From Vibrio sp. MEBiC08052 (GTDB taxonomy: Bacteria > Pseudomonadota > Gammaproteobacteria > Enterobacterales > Vibrionaceae): a DNA stretch of 64,000 nt. Positions 1 to 8,020 of this stretch are shown in pieces; positions within the stretch are counted from its first letter, which is position 1, and the number at the start of each line of letters is the position of its first letter. The position numbers and the translations under genes are program-made. The notes beneath the pieces were generated by a model, which was not told the origin of the DNA, ran no database searches, and saw only the letters and a list, made by a program, of their open reading frames with translations. The stretch spans positions 3,520,660 through 3,584,659 of the forward strand of contig NZ_KQ947475.1 in the NCBI RefSeq assembly GCF_001506075.1, given 5' to 3'.

Positions 1-475
1 TCGCTTGGTCAGGATTGGTAAACATGGCTTCATTGGTGTAGTCCCCTGACATGGTCAGGCCAATATTCCCCAGCTCGCCTTCGACACTGACATCATATAT
101 TTTGGCAAAATCCACAATTTCTTTGGTGTAACGGATATTTTCATCAAATGAATACTTCGATGCATCGACCATCACACTTGAAAAACCGTCAGCTATGCAT
201 TTTTTGATTAAGCCAATATCTTCTCCGTGATCCAAATTTAAAGCGACATCAACATTGGCCCGACTCGCCAGTTCAATGACCAGAGGTGTGATCAATTTAC
301 TGTCACAGTGATGACATAGGTGTTCCTGAACAATATCGATAATAATCGGAGCACGGAGTTCCTGCGCAGCTGATATTACACTCCTGACCGTTTCCAGGTT
401 GAAGCAGTTTATCGCCATGACCGCATAATTTTGCTGATTTGCCTGAAATAACATCTTTTTCATAGAGACATACAT
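1..475 (-). CDS. Class II ketose-bisphosphate aldolase, 3' part missing
   Basis: Incomplete at the window edge; about 158 N-terminal residues are visible. Members of this zinc aldolase family (FbaA, GatY, KbaY) split fructose- or tagatose-1,6-bisphosphate, or related ketose phosphates, in the cytoplasm. The LDHGED motif carries the catalytic Asp and a zinc-ligand His, and VEGELGNIG matches the family's EAELG segment. I take the ATG at 475 because AGAGGA lies about 10 bases upstream; an in-frame ATG at 463 has no ribosome site. It is the last visible gene of the PTS operon, 17 bases after EIIC, so it probably cleaves the phosphorylated sugar that the PTS delivers. The substrate cannot be read from the sequence. 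Confidence 0.85.
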   Translation of the reverse strand, partial: MYVSMKKMLFQANQQNYAVMAINCFNLETVRSVISAAQELRAPIIIDIVQEHLCHHCDSKLITPLVIELASRANVDVALNLDHGEDIGLIKKCIADGFSSVMVDASKYSFDENIRYTKEIVDFAKIYDVSVEGELGNIGLTMSGDYTNEAMFTNPDQA

Positions 476-492
476 GTGATTTAATCCTCTAT

Positions 493-1575
493 TTATTGAG
501 AAATTTTGATCGATGAGAGATCGAGTTCTTCTTCATCCTCATCTTCTGTCACTGCGCCTTCCTTCGGTTTTTTCTTCAGGATCACCAGCAGTAATGCGGT
601 GATGACCGAGCCGATCAACAAGGCGATACAAAATGAGATAGGGTGGGTCATGGCAGGGACGATAAACATGCCGCCGGATGGTACCGGAGAGCCGATTCCT
701 AGATACATCGAGATGCCACCACCAATCGCAGCACCAAAGGTACATGAGAAAATGACCCGGATTGGATCGACAGCGGCAATGGGAATGACGCCTTCGGTGA
801 TCATGCAAATCCCCATTGGGAATGCAATTTTGATATTGTTTTTTTCAGAGGTAGAGTAGATTTCTTTACCGATGATTTTGGATATGAATAAAGAGATTGT
901 GACTCCGAAAGGCGGCACCATAGACGCCAATATTTTGATCGCTTCCGGTTCTTTAATCCCCTCAAGTAATAGGCCGTCAGCAAACAGAGAAGCCACTTTA
1001 TTCACTGGCCCGCCAAAATCAAAGGCCGCCATGCCACCCATGATCATCCCAAAGACGAACCGGGTTCCGCCCTGCATACTCATCAGAAATGTGGTCATCA
1101 CATTGGTTGCCCAGACAATGGGAACACCAATGACGAAATACATCAGGATGCCAATACAAACGGTGGAGACCAACGGGATGATCATCATCGGCATCAAGCC
1201 CTGAGCCCAGCTCGGGACTTTGATTCTGTCTTTTAAAAATAAGATAAAGAATCCAACCACATAGCCGCCTAACATCCCGCCAAGGAATCCGGCACCAATT
1301 GAATTGGCAATCAGTCCCATCATCAATCCGGGCGCAATCCCCGGCCGATCGGCAATCGAATAGGCAATTGCCGCAGAGATTACCGGGGCCAGTAATCCCA
1401 TACCGAGCACGCCCAGAGAGACGAGTGCATCAGGAATATTATAGGCAGCTTTATAGTCATGAATAACGTTACCTCCGGTTAAATTACCGATTGCAATTAA
1501 TAAACCGGCAGTGACAACTAAAGGTAACATGTAGGATATGGCTGTTAATGCATGTTTTTTCAGTTCAAGTTTCAT
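493..1575 (-). CDS. PTS fructose-type transporter subunit EIIC
   Basis: 360-residue integral membrane permease of the fructose (Fru) PTS family, here a separate protein rather than fused to EIIB as in FruA. It starts MKLELKKHALTAISYMLPLV and has about nine or ten hydrophobic segments. Typical EIIC-Fru stretches are GGMAAFDFGGPVNKVA in the middle and ITEGVIPIAAVDP in the last third. The C-terminus is an acidic tail rich in Glu and Asp. It lies between EIIB (22-base gap) and the aldolase and should translocate a ketose or polyol while it is phosphorylated by EIIB. Sugar specificity is unknown. Confidence 0.9.
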   Translation of the reverse strand: MKLELKKHALTAISYMLPLVVTAGLLIAIGNLTGGNVIHDYKAAYNIPDALVSLGVLGMGLLAPVISAAIAYSIADRPGIAPGLMMGLIANSIGAGFLGGMLGGYVVGFFILFLKDRIKVPSWAQGLMPMMIIPLVSTVCIGILMYFVIGVPIVWATNVMTTFLMSMQGGTRFVFGMIMGGMAAFDFGGPVNKVASLFADGLLLEGIKEPEAIKILASMVPPFGVTISLFISKIIGKEIYSTSEKNNIKIAFPMGICMITEGVIPIAAVDPIRVIFSCTFGAAIGGGISMYLGIGSPVPSGGMFIVPAMTHPISFCIALLIGSVITALLLVILKKKPKEGAVTEDEDEEELDLSSIKISQ

Positions 1576-1597
1576 CGTTTAACTCGCTATCATGAAG

Positions 1598-1915
1598 TTA
1601 TACTTTAGGAATCATATCTTCCTGCAATTTATTTATTAACGCCTTAGGAGATTTAATTAATAATTGTGTTGGTACTTCAACGATACGTTTTCCCGCAAAT
1701 CTCTCTTTTCCTGATATTTTTATATCGGCGGCAATAATAACGACATCCGCTTCGGCAATATTTTCTTTCCTTAATTCATTTTCTACACCGATGGTTCCCT
1801 GAGTTTCAACGTAAATACTATGCCCTAAAGATTGTGCAGCTTTTATCAGTTTTTCTTTAGCGATATACGTGTGGGCGATTCCAGAGGTGCAAGCCGTAAT
1901 AGCGACTATATTCAT
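1598..1915 (-). CDS. PTS fructose-type EIIB component
   Basis: 105-residue cytoplasmic phosphocarrier. The N-terminal ACTSGIAHTYIA contains the phosphorylatable cysteine (Cys9) in the usual EIIB-Fru context of Cys-Pro/Thr-Ser/Thr-Gly-Ile-Ala-His-Thr. It receives phosphate from the neighbouring EIIA and passes it to sugar bound by EIIC. The length fits a single EIIB domain. It sits 4 bases after the EIIA gene, so the two are almost certainly co-translated. Confidence 0.92.
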   Translation of the reverse strand: MNIVAITACTSGIAHTYIAKEKLIKAAQSLGHSIYVETQGTIGVENELRKENIAEADVVIIAADIKISGKERFAGKRIVEVPTQLLIKSPKALINKLQEDMIPKV

Positions 1916-1919
1916 AGTT

Positions 1920-2381
1920 TTAGTCCTCTTCTATGTTTTCAAATAAATTTAATAGTTCTTTTTTTGACTTGATGTTTAATAGTTGATCTAATAAATCATC
2001 ATCTGCTAAAAGCTCAGATACATGAGCTAATAATTTTATATGCACTGTAGATTTATCTACCATTCTGACGGCAAATAAAATAATGAAGCGAACCGGAAGA
2101 TCATCTAAAGATTCCCATGCGATATCATGAGGTGTTTTCCCAATAGCAATCGATGTTTTCATCACTGCATCTGATTTTCCATGAGGAATAGCGATGTAGG
2201 AACCCAACCCTGTTTCGCCTTCATTTTCTCTTAAATAAACATCCTTTAAAAAGGTATCTACATCTGAAATACAACCATTGTCGTAAAGCATATGACAAAG
2301 TTCATTTAATACTTCATCTTTCGTTTTTGCCTGAAGGTTTAAATTAATTAGTTTTTCATTCAATACATTTCTGATATTCAT
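1920..2381 (-). CDS. PTS fructose/mannitol-type EIIA component
   Basis: 153-residue cytoplasmic EIIA domain of the PtsN/FruA/MtlA fold. The active-site His67 is in the motif YIAIPHGKSDAV, and GETGLG precedes it as in the family. It takes phosphate from HPr and hands it to EIIB. It is the first structural gene after the regulator (35-base gap). PRD activators such as the one next door are commonly phosphorylated by their own EII proteins, so this protein may also signal sugar availability; that is inference. Confidence 0.9.
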   Translation of the reverse strand: MNIRNVLNEKLINLNLQAKTKDEVLNELCHMLYDNGCISDVDTFLKDVYLRENEGETGLGSYIAIPHGKSDAVMKTSIAIGKTPHDIAWESLDDLPVRFIILFAVRMVDKSTVHIKLLAHVSELLADDDLLDQLLNIKSKKELLNLFENIEED

Positions 2382-2415
2382 TTCAGCTTACCATTTCAAT
2401 TGATTAAAATTCTAT

Positions 2416-3924
2416 TTACAATATAGGGTGATCATCCACTTCTAGTGTTTTAGTTATTTTTAATATATTGTCGATATCTTTTTCATTAATAAAAGCACTA
2501 ACGTGAACATAAGGAATTTTATAGTCAAAACTGTCTATATTAATTGTTGTTAAGATTAAATCTACATCTTCTATATTCTGAATGTTTTTTATCTTCGAAA
2601 ATGGAATAATGTCGATAATTTTCCATTTGGGGAAAGATTTTAATACCCGCCCCTTTAAAAGATGAGATGTCCCTATGCCTGTGGAGCAAACAATGACAAT
2701 GTTTAAAGATTGCAAGTGTTGCTCATAGTAATATTGAAAGTACAAGGTGAGATAACCGATTTCATCGTAACTAATGTTTCTATATTTGCTAAATATGATT
2801 GAATTTTTAATGATTTTTGTTAGGGAATTAAATAAAAGATCACATTCACTTCTAATTTCATTCAATAACGGGTTATGGATGTTGATGTGATGCTTTAACC
2901 TCATGATCAACAGCCTTACATGCGGCATAAGGTTTCTACGTAGCTCATTGTTATCAAAAAATTTAGCTGAACATTCATCGACCATGTTAACGATAAGAAA
3001 ATCAGTAAAACTCACACACTCCATTTCCTCATGGGAACTGTCGAATTTATTTCTGTTACAGTTTTCAGAAAATCTTGATGAATAAATAAGATAATATAGA
3101 TTTTCCGTTTCATAATCATTCAATCTTCTCATGGTATATGATGAGATTTTTTTGGTTAATTCTGACGCGATTTTTTTGATAGATAAGTTTTTTGTTTTTT
3201 CTTTGTTAACATTATTTACTCTATCTAAATATTGTCCTGTCTTAATTCTTTTCATCGTTACAATTATATAAATCAGTATGTTTATATAATAAGGTTCTTC
3301 TAATGATATGTTTTTTGATATGATATATTTTAAAATATTTTTAGTAAAAACGATTTCTTCATATAGGAAATAATTTTGAAGTAAAATAAGATCATAACTA
3401 TAATCATTGTTAGTGATTATGTTAATGATGAAATTTTTTAGTAACTCTCTTATTTTTGCCTCGTCCCCATCAATAAAAGTTCCCTGACTTGTTTTTATGA
3501 GTTTAACATTGGTATCGTTGAGTATTTCATCTATATGATCAAGATCGTGGGCGATAGAAGATGAACTGATCATATATAATTCTGATAATCTGGAAATTGA
3601 GGTTTTTTCTGGAGAGTTCAATAATAAATAAATGAGTATTTTCTCTCTCCGCTCACTTGTAGACATTGCATGTTTTTTATAGGAATTATTATTTGAGTTG
3701 GAAAATTTGCTGATATATTCTTGGTAATTTATTTTAAATCCTTTACCGATATGATTAATGATGATGTCCATATACTTAGATTGGCTTTCTTTAATGCTTT
3801 TTATTTCGCGGTATATTGTTTTCTCAGATACATTTAATTTTATAGAGAGTTCTTTTGCAGTAATGAAATTATCCTCTTGAACTAAATGGTCAAGAATATT
3901 TTTTTGTCTTTTAGATAAAATCAT
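2416..3924 (-). CDS. PRD-containing transcriptional activator/antiterminator (BglG/MtlR type)
   Basis: 502 residues in the order N-terminal winged HTH (MILSKRQKNILDHLV...SEKTIYREI), a second HTH-like stretch around 90-150, PTS-regulation domains in the middle, and a C-terminal EIIB-like domain with IVIVCSTGIGTSHLLKG (about 405-421). I see no C-terminal EIIA domain, unlike full-length MtlR. The gene is very AT-rich compared with the EIIC gene. It is the first gene of the minus-strand PTS operon and probably its activator, controlled by phosphorylation. The CRP-like site and inverted repeat upstream fit catabolite repression plus specific control. Confidence 0.85.
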   Translation of the reverse strand: MILSKRQKNILDHLVQEDNFITAKELSIKLNVSEKTIYREIKSIKESQSKYMDIIINHIGKGFKINYQEYISKFSNSNNNSYKKHAMSTSERREKILIYLLLNSPEKTSISRLSELYMISSSSIAHDLDHIDEILNDTNVKLIKTSQGTFIDGDEAKIRELLKNFIINIITNNDYSYDLILLQNYFLYEEIVFTKNILKYIISKNISLEEPYYINILIYIIVTMKRIKTGQYLDRVNNVNKEKTKNLSIKKIASELTKKISSYTMRRLNDYETENLYYLIYSSRFSENCNRNKFDSSHEEMECVSFTDFLIVNMVDECSAKFFDNNELRRNLMPHVRLLIMRLKHHINIHNPLLNEIRSECDLLFNSLTKIIKNSIIFSKYRNISYDEIGYLTLYFQYYYEQHLQSLNIVIVCSTGIGTSHLLKGRVLKSFPKWKIIDIIPFSKIKNIQNIEDVDLILTTINIDSFDYKIPYVHVSAFINEKDIDNILKITKTLEVDDHPIL

Positions 3925-4014
3925 ATTACCCTCCTACCTGTAGTCTTTTTACTTATCCTTGTCTACAATATTTCTATCATAGCAACACAAACCACATATA
4001 ATGAATAACATAAT

Positions 4015-4035
4015 CTGTCCATTTTTAATGGACAG
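4015..4035. promoter_or_regulatory. Perfect inverted repeat, candidate operator of the PTS operon
   Basis: Two 9-base arms, CTGTCCATT and AATGGACAG, separated by TTT, about 90 bases upstream of the PRD regulator's start. The symmetry suggests a dimeric regulator's binding site. Which regulator is inferred from position only. Confidence 0.45.
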
Positions 4036-4047
4036 GATTAAAGTTAA

Positions 4048-4069
4048 AAATTTGATCTAGATCTTATTT
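4048..4069. promoter_or_regulatory. CRP-like binding site
   Basis: Matches the 22-base E. coli/Vibrio CRP consensus at 19 positions, with core TTGATCTAGATCTT. It lies about 125 bases upstream of the PTS regulator gene, where cAMP-CRP control of a sugar operon is expected. Binding is inferred from the match. Confidence 0.55.
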
Positions 4070-4234
4070 GATTTTTATTATAAAAAAATACAATTAAACA
4101 GCATATTCTAATTGTGGTTCAGTTTTTGTGTTCTATGACAACTACTGGAAAATATTAGAAAGATTATCCATAAGGTTGCATGGGGATTGGATAATTGAAT
4201 ACAACAAATAACATCCTCAAGGGTACATCATGAT

Positions 4235-4471
4235 ATGATACTATGGGAATATTTAATAAAATATGAAAAGCTCGGAAAATCTAACTTTGATACTAGTGGT
4301 TGGGGACAGCGTCTCGAAAAAGAGTTTGCTGAGCGTGCTGGTGGCAAATTCAATATAGGAAAATTTAAATCCTTATCCATTAACAGTGCTATACCATCTA
4401 ATTTGAAAGGCGAGTTTAATGTTGCTGTTGGCAATATTACCGACAGCCTGTTTCCCTCTCCTTGGTGCTGA
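4235..4471 (+). CDS. Small hypothetical protein, possibly a gene remnant
   Basis: A 78-codon frame starting MILWEYLIKYEKLGK, with a charged N-terminal half and no motif, signal peptide or membrane segment I recognise. The start lacks a good ribosome site. It stands alone between the PTS operon promoter and a strong hairpin terminator at 4522-4550, which could be its terminator. It may be the end of a lost gene rather than a functional protein. Confidence 0.25.
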   Translation: MILWEYLIKYEKLGKSNFDTSGWGQRLEKEFAERAGGKFNIGKFKSLSINSAIPSNLKGEFNVAVGNITDSLFPSPWC

Positions 4472-4521
4472 GCCATGGGAAATGCCATAAAGACTGATAA
4501 ACAGAAGGTTTCGGAGAAAAT

Positions 4522-4550
4522 AAAGAAAGCCCTGATGAAGGCTTTCTTTT
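4522..4550. terminator. Rho-independent terminator, likely bidirectional
   Basis: Ten-base perfect stem AAAGAAAGCC / GGCTTTCTTT with an eight- to nine-base loop and A/T runs on both sides. It lies just after the 3' end of mdaB (minus strand) and also ends any plus-strand transcript from the left. Confidence 0.75.
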
Positions 4551-4565
4551 ACAAAGTATAAAAAC

Positions 4566-5147
4566 TTAAGAAAAGAGAGTTGTAAGATGATCGTTAAAAC
4601 GCTTAATTTCACTTTCTACATTCGGCTCTTTGACCACATCAGTGGTAATAAAGGTCGTCAGTGCTTCCATCCCCAAAAACTCATTGGCTTTATGAAAATG
4701 TAGGTAGACCCCGTCTACGCCCTGACCCTCAAAGAATTGTTCTGGATCATTAAAGGCTTCTAAAGGTGCATTCCATGTAAGAGAAAGCATGTATTTTTTC
4801 CCTTGAAGAAGACCCCCTGAACCATATTTTTTAGACGTATCTGCGCGTGTGCGTCCATCACTTTCGTACAGAGTTCCATGACCTGCAGTAAATACCTCAT
4901 CGATCCATTTTTTAACGGTCCATGGTTCACCCATCCACCAACCCGGCATCTGATAAATCAATACATCGCTGTTAAGGATTTTCTTTATCTCGTTCTGAGG
5001 ATCGAACTCACTGTCAGCATTCGTAACGGTTACTGTGTGCCCAAGTTTGCTTAAAACCTCTTGTGCTGTGTTGACATAGAGCGTGTTTAACTCTCCTTTA
5101 GCGAAGTTAAAACTCTTGGCTCCATTGATAATAAGAATGTTACTCAT
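4566..5147 (-). CDS. mdaB: NADPH:quinone oxidoreductase MdaB
   Basis: 193 residues, the same length as E. coli MdaB. It starts MSNILIINGAK and has the family signatures MPGWWMGEPWTVKKWIDEVF and GHGTLYESDGRTR. It is a flavodoxin-fold FAD enzyme that reduces quinones by two electrons and protects against oxidative stress. The frame stays open for 23 more codons upstream, but I choose the ATG at 5147 because it matches MdaB and has GGAGG about 11 bases before it. A LysR-type stump lies divergently upstream, as expected for mdaB neighbourhoods. Confidence 0.93.
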   Translation of the reverse strand: MSNILIINGAKSFNFAKGELNTLYVNTAQEVLSKLGHTVTVTNADSEFDPQNEIKKILNSDVLIYQMPGWWMGEPWTVKKWIDEVFTAGHGTLYESDGRTRADTSKKYGSGGLLQGKKYMLSLTWNAPLEAFNDPEQFFEGQGVDGVYLHFHKANEFLGMEALTTFITTDVVKEPNVESEIKRFNDHLTTLFS

Positions 5148-5305
5148 AAAACGACGACCTCCAACTGAGTCATAGTGTGGTTTCTTTCTTAATCGATACA
5201 GAGAAGGGTACAGCACACGATCATCATGAAAAAGATGATAAAAACGTTTAAACTATTCACATTTTTCGAACAATGCAATCATTGTCTTGTCTAGGGAGAA
5301 AGAAT

Positions 5306-5395
5306 ATGGATCGCATTCAGGCGATGCAGATTTTTATGCGAGTCGCAGAAGTTAGAAGCTTCGTACGCGCAGGATGTGAATCAATCCGGCCCTGA
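5306..5395 (+). pseudogene. LysR-family regulator, N-terminal stump
   Basis: An ATG preceded by AGGGAGAAAGA opens a frame reading MDRIQAMQIFMRVAEVRSFV, the classic start of a LysR-type regulator (first helix of the winged HTH). It stops at TGA after 29 residues and no HTH recognition helix or effector domain follows. It is divergent from mdaB, where a LysR regulator often sits. The gene appears deleted or interrupted by the event that placed the MNT-HEPN gene here. Confidence 0.7.
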
Positions 5396-5597
5396 TAACG
5401 GGCGCTGAATCCAGAGAAAGGCATTGTGTGTCATGCCTCGAAGCTAGGGGCTGAAACAATCATAGGGGGAAATACATAAAGAAGAACTGCGTCGTATTTT
5501 ACCCTTCAAAAGTGCTAATACCATGATAAGTAGTGTTTTTTGCTGATTGCTTCTTTTATGTTACAGCGATGCCATTCACCAGTTTGAAACGCCCTTG

Positions 5598-6389
5598 ATG
5601 AAAACATCCCTCGACCATCTGCCTGAATTCAAACAGCAAGAGCTTGCCACGATCTCGACCATTCTGCATGATATGCTGGGAGATTATTTTGAGGGCAAAA
5701 ACGGGAGTAAAAGCGAGTTTCGCATCCTGAAAATCATTCTGTTAGGCAGCCACGCCAAAGGGAATTGGGTTAACGATCCGGCCAATGGTTACATCAGCGA
5801 TTACGATATTTTGGTGATCGTCAATAAAGCTGCCTTGGTGGAGGATTATGTGGTCTGGCAGCGTGCTGAAGAGCAAATTGATCGCAAAGTAAAATCCGCG
5901 CCGTTGGGTTTGATTGTTCACGATTTACAGGAAGTGAATGAACGATTGCAGCAGGGGCACTACTTTTTTCGGGATATCCGCGAAGAAGGAATCGAACTGT
6001 TTGCCGCGACACCGAAGCCTTTGATGGCGCCGGGTGATTTAACCGAGGCCGAGAAACGGGAAATTGCGCAAAAGTATTTTATGCGATGGGTTAAAAGTGC
6101 ACATGATAGTTTCGCGATGTCCGGTTATGCCATGAAAGATAAACGTATTGAGCTAGCTGCTTTTGAACTTCATCAATCCGCAGAAAAATTTTTCGCCTGC
6201 GCGTTACTTGTCTGTACGAATTACTTACCCAAATCACACAATATCGAAAAGCTGAGTAAACTGTGCGCGCAAATCGAGCCTGAGTTTAAGGGATGGTCAC
6301 ACCATGTTTTGTTGTATCAACTGGCGAATAGCTTGGCATCAATTCAGAATGTCAATGAGCATCTGTTGATTAAGGCTTGGTTGTATTGA
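5598..6389 (+). CDS. Nucleotidyltransferase (MNT) - HEPN fusion protein
   Basis: 264 residues. The N-terminal half is a minimal nucleotidyltransferase: LLGSHAKGNW (Gly50-Ser51) followed by SDYDILV with two acidic metal ligands (Asp68, Asp70). The C-terminal half (about 165 on) is HEPN-like, with FELHQSAEKFFACALL and LPKSHNIEKL. Proteins with this pairing occur as toxin-antitoxin or defence modules, where MNT can AMPylate the HEPN RNase; that is family knowledge. The last roughly 30 residues after EPEFKG do not resemble the family end, so a C-terminal truncation or frameshift is possible. The frame extends 17 codons upstream, but ATG 5598 starts the conserved part. Confidence 0.75.
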   Translation: MKTSLDHLPEFKQQELATISTILHDMLGDYFEGKNGSKSEFRILKIILLGSHAKGNWVNDPANGYISDYDILVIVNKAALVEDYVVWQRAEEQIDRKVKSAPLGLIVHDLQEVNERLQQGHYFFRDIREEGIELFAATPKPLMAPGDLTEAEKREIAQKYFMRWVKSAHDSFAMSGYAMKDKRIELAAFELHQSAEKFFACALLVCTNYLPKSHNIEKLSKLCAQIEPEFKGWSHHVLLYQLANSLASIQNVNEHLLIKAWLY

Positions 6390-7066
6390 TTCTAGTTAAT
6401 GGTTTTGTAACAAGACTTAGGCATAACACGAATCAAATCTGTGAATGTGACGGATCTGATCGTTTAGTTCAATCGAATTACGTAACAAGGTCCAGAGATT
6501 TGTTAAATTTTAACAGTGGCACTGTCCTACCTTATGTCTAATAAATATGTATATTATTACATGCACATATACTAACGTAGGTAAATGTGTGATATTTGTC
6601 AAAAACATGACCCATGCAAAATGTAATAACCATTTTTGTCATTAATATCCTTAGTTCTTTTTAAAATAAAAATATAAAAAAATTAACAATAAAAGCATAA
6701 AAAAACACAATTAGTTAATATGTGTCAATTTAATGTTACAAAAACGTTTGTTTTTGTTTCTTTTTTTGTGTGTTTGTCTTTGTATTTAGCAAGGAAGTGA
6801 GTTAGCAGAAATAATCTTGTCTATAATTACTACTCTGAAAATAAAATGTATACCAATATAACATGAAATTCATCTCATTTTTTCTTATCTATAATAATAG
6901 TAATGATAATTAAAAATATAATTTAAAGCTAGTATAAATGGCATGGCTGAGTTTCATATATTCATCTGTGAGAATGTGATTTAGATCGCATATTGCGGCG
7001 TGACTATTGTGGCAAAAAAATATTATACATATCTTACCAGATAATTCTCTGGAATATAGGTGTCTA
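6390..7066. other. AT-rich intergenic region upstream of the DAP-antibiotic cluster
   Basis: About 680 bases with no convincing gene. Base composition becomes strongly AT-rich towards 7000, matching the cluster that follows. It probably holds the cluster promoter and includes a Fur-box-like stretch at 6899-6917. No tRNA, attachment site or repeat was recognised. Confidence 0.5.
6899..6917. promoter_or_regulatory. Possible Fur box
   Basis: AGTAATGATAATTAAAAAT matches the 19-base Fur consensus at 12 positions, with an intact TAATGATAAT core. It lies about 150 bases before the first cluster gene. In such AT-rich DNA a chance match is quite possible, so iron control of the cluster is only a suggestion. 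Confidence 0.35.
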
Positions 7067-8008
7067 ATGATTGTTGAATCAATGAGTGATATCATCAATG
7101 ATGATATTTTCCTAAAGCTTAATGATTTCTGTGAAAATAATAGCCCAATCCTAAAGATTGAAGGTTTAAGTGCTGGTGGTTCAATTAAAATTAAGGCGGC
7201 TAAATATTTAATTGATGATGCATTAAAAAATAGTAATTTGAGCAAAAATAAAAGGTTTATCGAATCAAGTTCTGGAAATATGGGAGTGGCTCTCAGCATT
7301 ATAGCAGCATCTAATTCTCTAAATTTTACATGTGTAGCAGATGTGAATACATCGGAACAAAATATTAGGACTATGAGAGCGTTAGGTGCTGAAGTCATTG
7401 TTATCACACAAAAGGATGACAAAGGTGGTTATCTAGGAAATAGATTAAAATATATAGAACACAAGCTAAAGGAAGACAATTCACTTATTTGGTTAAATCA
7501 ATACTCAAATCCTGGTAATGTAAAATCGCATTATTCTCTTACTGCAAAATCCATATATAAGTCAATTGGAGAAATTGACTATCTCGTTATAGGAGCTGGC
7601 ACGACAGGAACGCTCATGGGGTGTGCTGAATATTTTCGAATACATTCTCCAAACACAAAAATTGTTGCAGTAGATTCTGTTGGGTCTGTAACTTTTGGTG
7701 CTGAGGCAGGACCACGTTACTTACCAGGATTAGGGGCTAGCGTTCAACCGCCATTCTTTAATGCATCGTACATAGATAAGCTAATACAAGTGCCTGAAAG
7801 TGAAACTATTTTGATGTGTCGAGAGTTAGCAGAGAAATATGGTTATCTTGCAGGAGCGTCAACGGGTACTGTACTCGCTGGCATCAGAAAGATTAGCAAA
7901 CTATTCAAACAATCAGATAAAGTTGTCGCGATTTCACCAGATCTTGGTAGTGGATATGTAAATACTGTTTTTAATCGTGAATGGTGTGAAAAAAAATTTG
8001 GCATTTAA
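7067..8008 (+). CDS. sbnA: SbnA-like N-(2-amino-2-carboxyethyl)-L-glutamate synthase (DAP pathway)
   Basis: About 313 residues, a PLP enzyme of the cysteine synthase fold. With SbnB it makes L-2,3-diaminopropionate (DAP): SbnA joins O-phosphoserine and glutamate. The PLP lysine is probably Lys41 in SAGGSIKIKAAKYL. SSSGNMGVALS is the cofactor/substrate loop and GAGTTGTLMG the phosphate-binding glycine loop. The frame is open from a TTG at 7007, but I choose the ATG at 7067, which gives the usual SbnA N-terminus. It is first in a tight plus-strand cluster, 12 bases before the SbnB-like gene. GC is low compared with the flanking iron and glycerol genes. Confidence 0.88.
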   Translation: MIVESMSDIINDDIFLKLNDFCENNSPILKIEGLSAGGSIKIKAAKYLIDDALKNSNLSKNKRFIESSSGNMGVALSIIAASNSLNFTCVADVNTSEQNIRTMRALGAEVIVITQKDDKGGYLGNRLKYIEHKLKEDNSLIWLNQYSNPGNVKSHYSLTAKSIYKSIGEIDYLVIGAGTTGTLMGCAEYFRIHSPNTKIVAVDSVGSVTFGAEAGPRYLPGLGASVQPPFFNASYIDKLIQVPESETILMCRELAEKYGYLAGASTGTVLAGIRKISKLFKQSDKVVAISPDLGSGYVNTVFNREWCEKKFGI

Positions 8009-8020
8009 ATTGAGAGTAAT

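Noticed and set aside
7007..7066. Extending the SbnA-like protein to the TTG at 7007
   Set aside because: The extra 20 residues do not resemble the family N-terminus and the TTG lacks a ribosome site; the ATG at 7067 gives the usual start.
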